Shown: one piece after another, positions 20,754-30,420 of the stretch
Numbering within the stretch: the stretch's first letter is position 1
Layout: each line of letters begins with the position of its first letter
Origin: Bacteroidota bacterium
GTDB lineage: Bacteria > Bacteroidota > Bacteroidia > Bacteroidales > NBLH01
Reading direction: 5' to 3'
Assembly: GCA_025361565.1 (NCBI GenBank)
Contig: JANYKN010000034.1
Coordinates: forward strand, 1-64,000
Length of the DNA stretch: 64,000 nucleotides
Program-made: the position numbers and the translations under genes
Notes under the pieces: generated by a model
The model's input: the letters and a program-made list of their open reading frames with translations, nothing else
Databases searched by the model: none
What the model was told of the DNA's origin: nothing

Positions 20754-21011
20754 CTTGAATTGGAAATGTTAATGCTTATGGAGCGAGTCGAAGGGCTTGA
20801 ATAGCAAATGTCAATGCTTGAGAAGCAAGTCGAAGGGCTTGAGAGGCAAATCGAAGAGCTTAAGGGGCAAATGACAATGCTTGAGAGGCAAGTGTCATAG
20901 CTTGAGAGGCAAGTCGAAGGGCTTGAGAAGCAAATGTCAAGGTTTGAAAGCTATTCGATAGATGTTGTCTGGAAAGTCCTGAAAGTGATGGACATTGAGA
21001 CTTCGGCGTGA
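20754..21011 (+). pseudogene. Degraded coiled-coil (heptad-repeat) gene with 21-nt tandem repeats and two in-frame TAGs
   Basis: Frame reads LELEMLM LMERVEG LE*QMSM LEKQVEG LERQIEE LKGQMTM LERQVS* LERQVEG LEKQMSR FESYSIDVVWKVLKVMDIETSA*; nine 21-nt units from 20754 to 20942. Confidence 0.75.
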
Positions 21012-21127
21012 GCTCAGTCGAACGCTTGTCGAAATGCGATGTACTGAGTTTATCGAAGTATATAAGCTATTGATTATCAATAATCGTTTCGACAGTGCTT
21101 CGACTAGGCTCAGCAAACAGCTCAACG
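21000..21127. repeat. Cluster of CTTCG...CTCAG repeats in both orientations with predicted long hairpin
   Basis: CTGAGTTTATCGAAG (from 21047) can pair with CTTCGACTAGGCTCAG (21098-21113); related repeats at 21000-21027. Confidence 0.6.
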
Positions 21128-21426
21128 TCCAGATAACACTTTTTAGACAGCCGCTTTATCATTTGAAGTATAAAAAATTATAATCCTGCTTGAACAATAC
21201 AAAAGTGTAAGCAAATTCCAATTCATTATACCTGCATTTTAGTTAAACAGATCCTAACTATTATTGAAACACAATTTTCAATTACCAGTTTTCCATACAG
21301 ATAACACCCATTACATAAGGAGCTATTAAAAATAAAGCATTTTAATTTGTTTTATAAAAATATATTATAGACCTTGTTGTATAAATAAAGAAATAATCAC
21401 TTAAAAATTAACTTAATCATTTACTC

Positions 21427-22125
21427 ATGAACCGCTTGGAAAAAACATATCAGGATATGGTAAAGAATAGTCTTTCCTTTTTGAATGATACAGAAAAAGT
21501 CTGGACAAAAATTGAAGTCATACGGGAAGATGTTGCCGAACTTTTGAAAATTGACAAAGAAATAGATGAGGCTGCAAAGGTGCAAAACGACAGCACCCCC
21601 GAAGGAAAAATAGCACAGAAAAGGCAGGACATGGCCGCATTGGGCAAATCGTTTTACCGCATGGGGCGCAATCTTTGTAATTTGGCAAAGAAAACCAACA
21701 ACCAAGTATTGTTAAAAGCCGTCGATATTTCGGAATCTGGATTTATATCCGGCGAGGAAAAAGAATTGATTTTAAGATTTAGGGCAGTGCTTGCTGCTGC
21801 ACGGTTATATGTTACAGAACTTGTCAAATACAATGTTGCTGCATCGGATTTGGATGCCTTGGATACCCGGTTAGCCTTGATAGTAAGTATGCCCGAAACC
21901 ATAAGTGTAGCCAACAGTCAACGAAAAAGCGCTACACGTACCATCAAAGAACTAAATTCCGAAGCGCGCATCATACTCGATCGCCTGGATGATGCCATTG
22001 AGGGCATGATAAACGACGATAAATATATCGAGAACTGGTTCGATGTACGCAAAATTAAGGGAAGGCATGTAAGCAGCAAAAAGAGCAATGGAAACGGTGC
22101 AGAAGGAAAGCAACCTTTAAAATAA
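21427..22125 (+). CDS. Hypothetical, predicted largely alpha-helical protein (232 aa)
   Basis: Complete ORF ending in a hairpin (ATAAGGT-TTC-ACCTTAT, 22131-22147); no recognised domain. Confidence 0.75.
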   Translation: MNRLEKTYQDMVKNSLSFLNDTEKVWTKIEVIREDVAELLKIDKEIDEAAKVQNDSTPEGKIAQKRQDMAALGKSFYRMGRNLCNLAKKTNNQVLLKAVDISESGFISGEEKELILRFRAVLAAARLYVTELVKYNVAASDLDALDTRLALIVSMPETISVANSQRKSATRTIKELNSEARIILDRLDDAIEGMINDDKYIENWFDVRKIKGRHVSSKKSNGNGAEGKQPLK

Positions 22126-22251
22126 CAAGTATAAGGTTTCACCTTATTTTAGCTTTGATTACTTTTTGATATGGAAGGAATATGCAAATGTTTTAATGTT
22201 TGCATATAGAAATGTTAGCGATATATAGTATTAAAATTTAAATTTTTATAA

Positions 22252-24090
22252 ATGAAACAAATTTATTTTATTTTTCTTTTTGCAATTGCATTAAATAGCA
22301 TAGTAAAATCTCAAGCAAATTATACAATAATGAATCAATATGTTAACGACATGGTTTATGATTCATTAATTTCAAAGGTTCTAATTTCAATCCCAAGCAA
22401 AGATTATATTCACGGGAATTCAATTGGATATATAGATCCAATATCGGCTTCATTATCAAATTATTATTTTATTGGGAGTGAACCAAGACCTTTAGCACTT
22501 ACTGATAATTTGAAATATGTTTATATAGGAATAGATGGATCTAAGAGTGTTAAAAAATTTAATCTTGCAACGAATACTAATGAACTTACATTTACTGTAG
22601 GGTTTAATAATTTTGATGGACAATTTTATGCAGGTAATATATCTTGCAAACCTGGCACAGATTCGGTTGTAGCAGTGGCTCGGCGTGCGCAGGGAAATTC
22701 AAAAGGTGTTTGTATTTATAAAAATGGAGTAAAGCTAAATGATACAATAAGTTATTATCCAACAACAATTGACCTGGTTCACTTTTATAGTCCTACTGTT
22801 CTTTTTGGATTTGATAATTCAGATACAGGCTTTGATTTTACAACGATGTCGGTTGACTCTCAGGGTGTTAAAAAGGTCAATCATATTGGTAATCTTATGA
22901 ATGGTTTCAATAATGATTTTTATATAAATAAAAATATGGCGCTTTCCGATAATGGAGATCTTCTTGATTTAACAGGTGGTTCTGCAACTTCGCTAGCAAA
23001 GATATCGATTCCAACAACCCAAGGATTTAATAAGGTTAGAGCTTGTTTTGACAATGGTTCTAATTTAGTTTGTTTTGCGACAAGAGGATTTTGGAATGAC
23101 AGTCTTTACATTTTCAGATACAATTCAACAACATTTCTCAAATATGACCAAATTCGTGTTAATGGATTTAAGGACGAAGTAAATAAAATAATTTGCTGGG
23201 GAAAGTCAAAATACATTATCAGTACATTAGACGGTAAATTGCTTATAATTAATGGCATATTACCAACAGTAAATACTAAAACAACAGAATTCATTACTTC
23301 TTCTTCTGTGGTATGCGGAGGGGAAATTATTGCCGAAGGTAGTTCTATTGTCATTTCTCGTGGAGTCTGTTGGAGTACAAATGCAAATCCAACAATAGCA
23401 GATAATAATTTGATTTCTGGCACAGTAACTGTGCAATTCAGTACAACAATAAATGATTTGGCACCCAATACTACTTACCATTACAGGGCATTTGCCACAA
23501 ATGATGCTGGAACAGCTTATGGAGAAGATAAAGAATTTACAACACTTGTTGCTTTACCAACATTAACGACAACTGCAATTTCTGGGATTACTTCAAATGC
23601 AGCAATAAGCGGCGGAAATATAACAAACGACGGAAACGCAACAATTACAACTCGTGGAGTCTGTTGGAGTACTTCACAAAGTCCAACAGTTGCAAATAAC
23701 AAAACAAGTGACGGAACTGGTAGCGGACAATTTGCAAGCAATTTAACTGGATTGTCGCCAAATATAAATTATTATGTGAGAGCTTATGCAATAAATTTGG
23801 CTGGAACTGCTTACGGAGATGAAATTTCATTTACACCTTTGACAACTGGATTAACTCAAATTTCCGATAAAGATTTTTCAATTTATCCAAATCCAACAAA
23901 TGATAAACTTTATATAAACGGATTAACAGAAAAAGCAATAATTTCAATCTTCGATCAAAACGGTAAATTATTTTTTAACAAACAAATTATTAATGACGAA
24001 ATTGATATAAGTAATTTCCAAAATGGAATTTACATATTTAAAGTAGAAACAAATAAAGGAAAAATAACAAGAAAATTTATAAAAGAATAA
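22252..24090 (+). CDS. Secreted protein with N-terminal propeller-like region, two Fn3-like modules and T9SS type A sorting domain
   Basis: Signal peptide MKQIYFIFLFAIALNSIVKSQ; duplicated RGVCWST...AYG.E..FT modules; C-terminus FSIYPNPTNDKLYING...GIYIFKVETNKGKITRKFIKE. Confidence 0.88.
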   Translation: MKQIYFIFLFAIALNSIVKSQANYTIMNQYVNDMVYDSLISKVLISIPSKDYIHGNSIGYIDPISASLSNYYFIGSEPRPLALTDNLKYVYIGIDGSKSVKKFNLATNTNELTFTVGFNNFDGQFYAGNISCKPGTDSVVAVARRAQGNSKGVCIYKNGVKLNDTISYYPTTIDLVHFYSPTVLFGFDNSDTGFDFTTMSVDSQGVKKVNHIGNLMNGFNNDFYINKNMALSDNGDLLDLTGGSATSLAKISIPTTQGFNKVRACFDNGSNLVCFATRGFWNDSLYIFRYNSTTFLKYDQIRVNGFKDEVNKIICWGKSKYIISTLDGKLLIINGILPTVNTKTTEFITSSSVVCGGEIIAEGSSIVISRGVCWSTNANPTIADNNLISGTVTVQFSTTINDLAPNTTYHYRAFATNDAGTAYGEDKEFTTLVALPTLTTTAISGITSNAAISGGNITNDGNATITTRGVCWSTSQSPTVANNKTSDGTGSGQFASNLTGLSPNINYYVRAYAINLAGTAYGDEISFTPLTTGLTQISDKDFSIYPNPTNDKLYINGLTEKAIISIFDQNGKLFFNKQIINDEIDISNFQNGIYIFKVETNKGKITRKFIKE

Positions 24091-24330
24091 TCTGATTCAT
24101 AAACATGAAAAAATAAAATAACTTGATAACTACTGAATTATATCGCTAGCAGTGGTTATCTGGCGATTTGCCCTATAAATTTCACAAGTCAAAGCCTCAT
24201 CAAAAGGAAAAACAAACGGCATCACCTGGTTGTTGACCACAGGGCAAATTGATTGATTTGAAAATATATGATAAACTAGGTTTATTAAAGACGAACCCTT
24301 TCCAAAAGAGTTCGCCTCTGAATGAAACAG

Positions 24331-24362
24331 AAAGAAGAAACCTTTTAAAAGGTTTCTTCTTT
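24331..24362. terminator. Perfect 32-bp palindrome AAAGAAGAAACCTTTTAAAAGGTTTCTTCTTT
   Basis: 16-bp perfect inverted repeat with no spacer; related to hairpins at 34132 and 34428. Confidence 0.7.
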
Positions 24363-24483
24363 AGCCAAGTAATAAAAGGTGAAACCTTTGAAAAAAAGAC
24401 TTCGCCTTTTGTTAAAAGAAATATCATTCTTCGTTTAACCCTCCTGTTTCAAACAAATATTGCATAATTTAGAGGCTTAAAAT

Positions 24484-25416
24484 ATGAAAAGAATGATCTC
24501 TAAATTCCAAAACATAATCCTGTTTTCAATCGTTTTTTCTCTTGCCATAGCATGCAAGAATACTGAAGAAAAGGAAACTACCATAAAACCAAAAGCACAG
24601 GTTGAAATAGCAGGCATAAGCTATGGAACGGTCAAAGATAGCCTAACTTTTTTTGGCTCTACCTTTTATCGCCGGCACAATGAACTTGTTGCATCGTCAA
24701 ACGGATATATTAAAAGTGTTCGGACTGCTCTTGGTCAGTTTGTTTTAAAAGGCGAAGTATTATATGTGTTAGAAACCAAGGAACAGCATGCCCTTTCGGG
24801 ACAAACATTAATGGATGATTCACTCACAAACAAAATGTCTGAAATAAAGATTGTGACTCCTGTAAATGGTATTGTAAGTACATTTGATAAACAACAAGCT
24901 GGTGAATATGTGATGGAAGGAACGCAATTGTGTTCAATTTCAGAAACAACAGATTTTGCATTTCAAATCAACATTCCTTATGAATATGCTTCACTCGTTA
25001 AAACCGGAACACCATGCACAATTGTATTGCCTGATAATTCGAAACATAATGCAATTTTTACTGTCCGTTTAACCAATATGAATGTTCAGGCTCAAACACA
25101 AGTTTGGCTTGCTGTGAGCAATGATCGTCTTTCACTTCCTGAAAATCTTATTGTAAAAGTATTGATACCATTAAATAGTCCGTTGAAGGTGCAGATTATT
25201 CCACGAACCTGCCTGCTTGCAAATGAAATGATGACTGAATTCTGGGTAATGAAACTGATAAATGATTCAACCGCAGTTAAAACCATTGTCAAAACGGGTA
25301 AACGTGATACTTCACTTGTTGAAATTCTTTCGCCTGTTTTTAATGTTGACGATAAGCTGATCAGCAAAGGGAATTATGGACTTCCGGATACCGTGAATTT
25401 TATATTGAATCACTAA
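24484..25416 (+). CDS. RND efflux periplasmic adaptor (membrane fusion) lipoprotein
   Basis: Lipoprotein signal (SLAIACKN); biotinyl-lipoyl-like hairpin region; adjacent to an RND pump. Confidence 0.88.
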   Translation: MKRMISKFQNIILFSIVFSLAIACKNTEEKETTIKPKAQVEIAGISYGTVKDSLTFFGSTFYRRHNELVASSNGYIKSVRTALGQFVLKGEVLYVLETKEQHALSGQTLMDDSLTNKMSEIKIVTPVNGIVSTFDKQQAGEYVMEGTQLCSISETTDFAFQINIPYEYASLVKTGTPCTIVLPDNSKHNAIFTVRLTNMNVQAQTQVWLAVSNDRLSLPENLIVKVLIPLNSPLKVQIIPRTCLLANEMMTEFWVMKLINDSTAVKTIVKTGKRDTSLVEILSPVFNVDDKLISKGNYGLPDTVNFILNH

Positions 25417-25444
25417 ATAATAAATTCTAATAATTCCTGAAAAC

Positions 25445-28400
25445 ATGAAGTCTGCCGGCTATCATAAAATCTTATATAAACCCATCATTTTCACTGCAAT
25501 TCTTGTGTTTATGGCAGGGGTGTATTCGTATATCCACATGCAAACCAATTTGTTTCCTGAAGTAAATTTTCCACGAATTGCATTAATGGTTGACGCCGGC
25601 CAACAGCCTATAGATCAGATGATGATAACTGTTACCAAGCCACTCGAAAGCGCTGTTAAAAGGGTTCAGGGTGTAACGCTTGTCAGAAGTGTAACCAGTC
25701 GTGGTAGTAGCACCATTAATGTTTATTTTCAATGGGGTATGGACATGAATAGTCTAAAAACCCAGTTGGAAAGCAGAATTATGGAAATACGGAATTTTCT
25801 GCCTGCTGATGTTAATATATCCATTGAAGCGATGAATCAATCGCGGTTTCCGGTATACGGTTTTACTCTTGAAAGTGATAAATATAGTGAAGTTGCACTT
25901 CGGGATCAAGCTAATTTAATTGTCCGCCCTGCATTTTCGCAAGTTCCCGGAATATCAAATGTTGTAGTGCTTGGTGGTAAAATTAAAGAATATGTTATTG
26001 TCCCTGATGTTTATAAAATGACATCGCTTGGAATTACACCAAATATCATTGTTAATGTATTTGCCAATAATAATTTTGTGTTGTCGAATGGATATATCAA
26101 AGGATATAACCGTCTTTATCTTTCGCTAACGGAAACCAGGATTGAAAATATTGATAAACTCGAAAATCTGGTTATAAAAAGTGATGGACAGCGTTTAACA
26201 AGGCTAAAAGATATTGCCCGTATTGAAATCAACGAGCAACAGGAACTTTTAAGTGTAAATGCAAATGGGCATAAGGCGGTTATTTTGGATTTGATAAAAC
26301 AACCGGGAATTAACCTGGTGGATTTTGAAAAAGATGCTACTGCTAAATCTCTTGAAATTCAGAAATTGTTGCCCAAAGGGATTATTCTTAAACCATATTA
26401 TAATCAAAGCGTTTTTGTAACAGAGAGTGCAAATAGCGTAATAGAAACTATTTGGGAAGGTTTGTTTCTTGCTTTTATCGTAATGGTGCTTTTCCTCAGA
26501 TCATGGAGATCGAGTATGGTGGTTCTCTTTACAATTCCCGTTACACTTGCTTTTACAGTTGTGGTATTGCGCTTATTCGGAATAACTATTAATATCATGT
26601 CATTGGGTGCTATAGCTGCTTCCATCGGGCTTATCATTGATGATGCCATTGTTATTATTGAACAAATTTATCGAACGCATGAGGAATTTCCCGAAAAAGA
26701 TAGATATACAGTTGTTGCAGAGTCTATAAAGGGACTTTTTCCTGCCATGATAGGTTCTTCGCTTTCTACCATTGTTATTCATTTTCCATTCAGGTTAATG
26801 AGTGGCCTTGCCGGAAGCTTTTTCCGCGAACTTTCCGATACCATGCAAATTACCATGGCTTGTTCCTTTTTTGTAACTTGGTTGGTCCTTCCTGTTTTAC
26901 ATATAGCTATTGGTTATAAACATACTAAAAAACCACAAAGAGAGGATGCTGAACATTCTGTAAAAAGACTTAGATGGCTTACATGGTTGATTCATCGACC
27001 GATACTTGCGGGCGTTTACATTATTATTTTGGGATTTGCAGCATGGTGGGCAGTAAGTAAAATGGAAACTGGATTTCTACCAGACCTTGATGAAGGGTCA
27101 ATTGTGTTGGATTATTATTCACCTTCAGGAACTTCAATAGAGGAAAGTGAACGGTTGTGCCAGGCAATGGAAAAAATTGTGATTAATCATCCAGACGTAG
27201 CTTCTTATTCTCGCAGATTGGGGGTCAATATGGGATCTTTTACCATTCCATTTAATGTGGGCGATTACCTGATACAATTAAAAAAGGATCGAAAGAAAAC
27301 TACAGAAGAAGTAATTTCGGATTTGAGGGCAAAGATAAACCGCGAAGTTCCTGCTATGTCGGTTGATTTTGGTCAGCGGATTGCCGATTTACTTGGTGAT
27401 TTGATGAGTGTTCCACAGCCCATCGAAATAAAAATATTTGGAAATGATTATAAGATATTGGCAAGTTACGCGCTAAAGGTGGAAGAAATAATGGAAAAAG
27501 TGAAAGGAGTTGCTGATATCGAAACTGGGCTGGTTCCCGAGGGTCCAAGTCTGATCATTGTACCTGATCAGGAAAAGCTTAGCAGATATGGTATTGCACT
27601 CACTGATTTTCAAATGCAGATGAGTGCTTATACCGGAGGCGTTCCTGTTGGGATGAATGCAGGTATTCCGGTACCTTCTCCAACGCAATCAGCGATGACC
27701 AGCGGTTTACAGATAGGCCAGATTCAGGAAGGTGAACTGATGCGACGTACCATTTTACGTTTTATTGATTACCAAAAGAATGACGTTGAATTGCTGAGGA
27801 AGCAATTGATTTTTCTTCCTGATGGAACCACAAGACCGTTGGAATTCTTCTGTTCCATGCATGTTTTACCTGGTGAAAGCGAACGAATGCGTGAAGATTT
27901 AAAGTCGGTAGTTGCTGTTACAGCGCGTCTGGATAATCGTGATTTGGGAAGTGCGATAAAAGAAATTAAGAAAGAGATTGAGAATAAAATTGCTCTTCCA
28001 CAAGGATTCAATGTTGTTTATGCTGGTGCATATGCCAATCAGCAACAATCCTTCGATGAACTATTCAGAGTGTTGGCAATGGCCATTCTTTTTGTTTGCA
28101 CCGTACTGATGTTTCTTTTTAAAGAATGGCGAATGACCTTTCTTATCATTTTTATATCCGTTGCAGGAATTTCGGGATGTTTGATAGCACTTTACATAAC
28201 TGGCGTTCCATTGAATGTTAGCAGCTACACTGGCATTATTATGATTGTTGGGATTATGGCTGAAAATGCAATATTTACTGTCAACCAGTTTAAAACAAAT
28301 CTTGCTGCAACCGGCGATGTTGATCATTCAGTAGATTTTGCAATTGCAATAAGGCTTCGGCCTAAACTGATGACTGCCTGTGGGGCGATATTGGCCTTAT

Positions 28401-28567
28401 TTCCGCTGGCTCTGGGGTTAGGATTGGGTGCTCAAATGCAACAACCTTTAGCTATTTCTGTAATTGGTGGGTTCATATCAGGGCTTCCGCTGTTATTATT
28501 TGTTTTCCCAGCCTTTTTGAGGATTATTTATGCGAAAAAGAATAATTCACGAGTAATAATTAATTAA
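25445..28567 (+). CDS. RND-family efflux transporter permease
   Basis: 1040 aa; GAIAASIGLIIDDAIVIIEQI, MIVGIMAENAIFTVNQF, duplicated porter architecture. Confidence 0.95.
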   Translation: MKSAGYHKILYKPIIFTAILVFMAGVYSYIHMQTNLFPEVNFPRIALMVDAGQQPIDQMMITVTKPLESAVKRVQGVTLVRSVTSRGSSTINVYFQWGMDMNSLKTQLESRIMEIRNFLPADVNISIEAMNQSRFPVYGFTLESDKYSEVALRDQANLIVRPAFSQVPGISNVVVLGGKIKEYVIVPDVYKMTSLGITPNIIVNVFANNNFVLSNGYIKGYNRLYLSLTETRIENIDKLENLVIKSDGQRLTRLKDIARIEINEQQELLSVNANGHKAVILDLIKQPGINLVDFEKDATAKSLEIQKLLPKGIILKPYYNQSVFVTESANSVIETIWEGLFLAFIVMVLFLRSWRSSMVVLFTIPVTLAFTVVVLRLFGITINIMSLGAIAASIGLIIDDAIVIIEQIYRTHEEFPEKDRYTVVAESIKGLFPAMIGSSLSTIVIHFPFRLMSGLAGSFFRELSDTMQITMACSFFVTWLVLPVLHIAIGYKHTKKPQREDAEHSVKRLRWLTWLIHRPILAGVYIIILGFAAWWAVSKMETGFLPDLDEGSIVLDYYSPSGTSIEESERLCQAMEKIVINHPDVASYSRRLGVNMGSFTIPFNVGDYLIQLKKDRKKTTEEVISDLRAKINREVPAMSVDFGQRIADLLGDLMSVPQPIEIKIFGNDYKILASYALKVEEIMEKVKGVADIETGLVPEGPSLIIVPDQEKLSRYGIALTDFQMQMSAYTGGVPVGMNAGIPVPSPTQSAMTSGLQIGQIQEGELMRRTILRFIDYQKNDVELLRKQLIFLPDGTTRPLEFFCSMHVLPGESERMREDLKSVVAVTARLDNRDLGSAIKEIKKEIENKIALPQGFNVVYAGAYANQQQSFDELFRVLAMAILFVCTVLMFLFKEWRMTFLIIFISVAGISGCLIALYITGVPLNVSSYTGIIMIVGIMAENAIFTVNQFKTNLAATGDVDHSVDFAIAIRLRPKLMTACGAILALFPLALGLGLGAQMQQPLAISVIGGFISGLPLLLFVFPAFLRIIYAKKNNSRVIIN

Positions 28568-28580
28568 GGATAAGCTAACA

Positions 28581-28606
28581 CTGTCAGGTTTTTCAAACTC
28601 TGACAG
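28581..28606. repeat. Left palindrome CTGTCAGGTTTTTCAAACTCTGACAG
   Basis: CTGTCAG-GTTT/AAAC-CTGACAG hairpin with a one-base bulge; same stem as 30421-30446. Confidence 0.85.
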
Positions 28607-28674
28607 ATTCCAGATAAAACATTCTTTAAAGTATAAGAGAACCTACAAACAGAAGATTCTTACCTTTGAGCAAA

Positions 28675-28842
28675 AGAGGATAAAGCAGCATATCAGTGCG
28701 ACCAATGGTGCATTGCTGCCCGTCTGACAGACTTGATCCAAAAGGTTTGATTTAAGTATTGATGAAAGCAAGTACCTTAATTCTTGCTATGCTCGTTTGG
28801 CAGGATAATATTAGCCATAATACCTTTTGTGCCTTATCCTCT
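28675..28842 (+). ncRNA. Candidate IS110 bridge RNA
   Basis: Closing stem AGAGGATAA (28675-28683)/TTATCCTCT (28834-28842), extended by GCA/TGC; internal stem-loops GCAGCA/TGCTGC (28685/28714), AGCAAG/CTTGCT (28767/28783), TGGC/GCCA (28798/28814); directly upstream of the transposase. Confidence 0.6.
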
Positions 28843-28868
28843 CATTCTAAAACAAAATTCATCTTCTT

Positions 28869-29504
28869 ATGACAAATGTAAAGAAAAAGAAAATTGCATC
28901 AAAAAAAGCAGTGCTTGAGCGCATTAAATTTAATGCAGCAGGGATTGATTTGAGTTCCCAAGACATGTATGTTGCAGTGATTGACAAGCCCGTAGTCAAA
29001 TTTTCCACCTTCACTTTTGGTATTAAAGAGTGTGTAAAATACCTGCAAACAGAAAACATCGGGTCTATTGCCATTGAAGCAACAGGGATTTATTGGTTCC
29101 CAATTTATGAAGCCCTCGAAGAAGTCGGATTTGAGATTTATATTGTAAATGGCCGGCATGCAAAAAATGTCCCAGGCCGGAAAACAGATGTCCTTGATTC
29201 TGAATGGCTGCGTGAATTGCACACTTACGGACTTTTGAGGGCATCCTTTATCCCAAAGGAAGAAATCAGAAAGTTGAGATATTATATGCGGCTGCGAAAA
29301 GACCACATAGCATCCAAAGCCGCATGTGTCAACCATGTGCAAAAAAAATTTAGATGCAATGAACATAAAACTCCACACAGTCATCAGCGACATCATGGGC
29401 GAAAGTGGGCAAAAGGTGGTAAGGGCAATTGCCAATGGCGAAACCTCGGCAGAAAAGCTTACCGGGCTGTGCAATGCCGATATGCAAAAACGAAAGGGCC
29501 CTGA
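28869..29504 (+). pseudogene. IS110 transposase, N-terminal DEDD part (frame-disrupted)
   Basis: GIDLSSQDMYVAVID...AIEATGIYWFPIYEAL...VNGRHAKNVPGRKTDVLDSEWLRELH; frame lost at A8 run 29341-29348. Confidence 0.88.
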
Positions 29505-30219
29505 AATATTAAAAGCCCTTGAAGGAAAGTTCAGAGAAGAGTATTTATTTGCACTTAACCAGGCATTGGACATTTATGATTTTTTCTTTGAAAAGATTAG
29601 GGCTTGCGATAATCAAATCGAAAACTTGCTGTTTACAATGACAAAGCAGAAAGAGGAACCTCATGATTTAAGTGCATCTAAAAGCATAAACCACAATATG
29701 CCTCAAATAAAGGATTTTCATTACCTGATGGTTAAATTGTCAGGAAATAAAGATGCTACATCAATTGCAGGCATAAATGATTATTCGTTTCTCCAGATTA
29801 TCTCTGAAACAGGATTGGATTTACAGGAAAAATGGTTAACCAACAGCCATTTTACTTCGTGGTTAGGTTTAGCGCCCCCTTTAAATAAATCAGGAAAAGG
29901 ACCAAGGCAAAAAAAGAAATTCAAGAGGCAAGTAAACAATGCAGGTGAGATTTTCAAACAAATAGCACAAAATGTTGGAAATGGAAAACATTGTGCTTTG
30001 TCGGGTTTTTACAAAAGGATAAAAGGACGCAGTGGTGCATCAATAGCAAATAAAGCAACAGCAAGAAAAATAGCAGTTTACTATTACGACTTAATGACTA
30101 AAGGTTTAAATTTTGTTGAAGAAGGTATTAAAAGGTATGAAGAACGTTACAAAGCCCAAAAGCTTAAATATTTGTTCAAACAAGCTCAAGAATTTGGATT
30201 TGAATTAGTTTGTGCCTGA
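29326..30219 (+). pseudogene. IS110 transposase, C-terminal (Transposase_20) part
   Basis: KKNLDAMNIKLHTVISDIMGESG...SIAGINDYSFLQIISETG...FTSWLGLAPPLNKSGKG, continuous with ORF1 in the +1 frame. Confidence 0.88.
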
Positions 30220-30333
30220 ATTTATCAATTAAACATAACCAAACCAATTCACAATTAGGGTTAGTGAATGGTTTGATATTGCAATCTTACGAATGAAGAT
30301 TGTTGATATGATATGTCCTGACTCAAAACTTAA

Positions 30334-30372
30334 ATTTTGATATAGTCTTAATACTTAAGACTATATCAAAAT
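30334..30372. repeat. Perfect 18-bp inverted repeat with 3-nt loop at the IS110 right side
   Basis: ATTTTGATATAGTCTTAA / TAC / TTAAGACTATATCAAAAT. Confidence 0.9.
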
Positions 30373-30420
30373 ACTTCTTTCAGACTGGATGGTTCTTTGG
30401 CAGGTTGGAGGATAGGTAAC

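Noticed and set aside
20516-20758. 80-aa plus-strand ORF
   Set aside because: Overlaps both the OMP-like minus-strand remnant and the frame leading into the heptad-repeat pseudogene; Asn/Lys-rich chance ORF.
20754-20942. CRISPR array
   Set aside because: The 21-nt periodicity is continuous tandem repetition keeping a reading frame with LERQVEG heptads; there are no unique spacers.
23106-23830. Several minus-strand ORFs opposite the T9SS gene
   Set aside because: They overlap repeated coding modules on the opposite strand and show no start context or domain similarity.
28899-29573. 224-aa minus-strand ORF within the IS110 transposase
   Set aside because: Antisense to the strongly conserved DEDD domain; shadow ORF.
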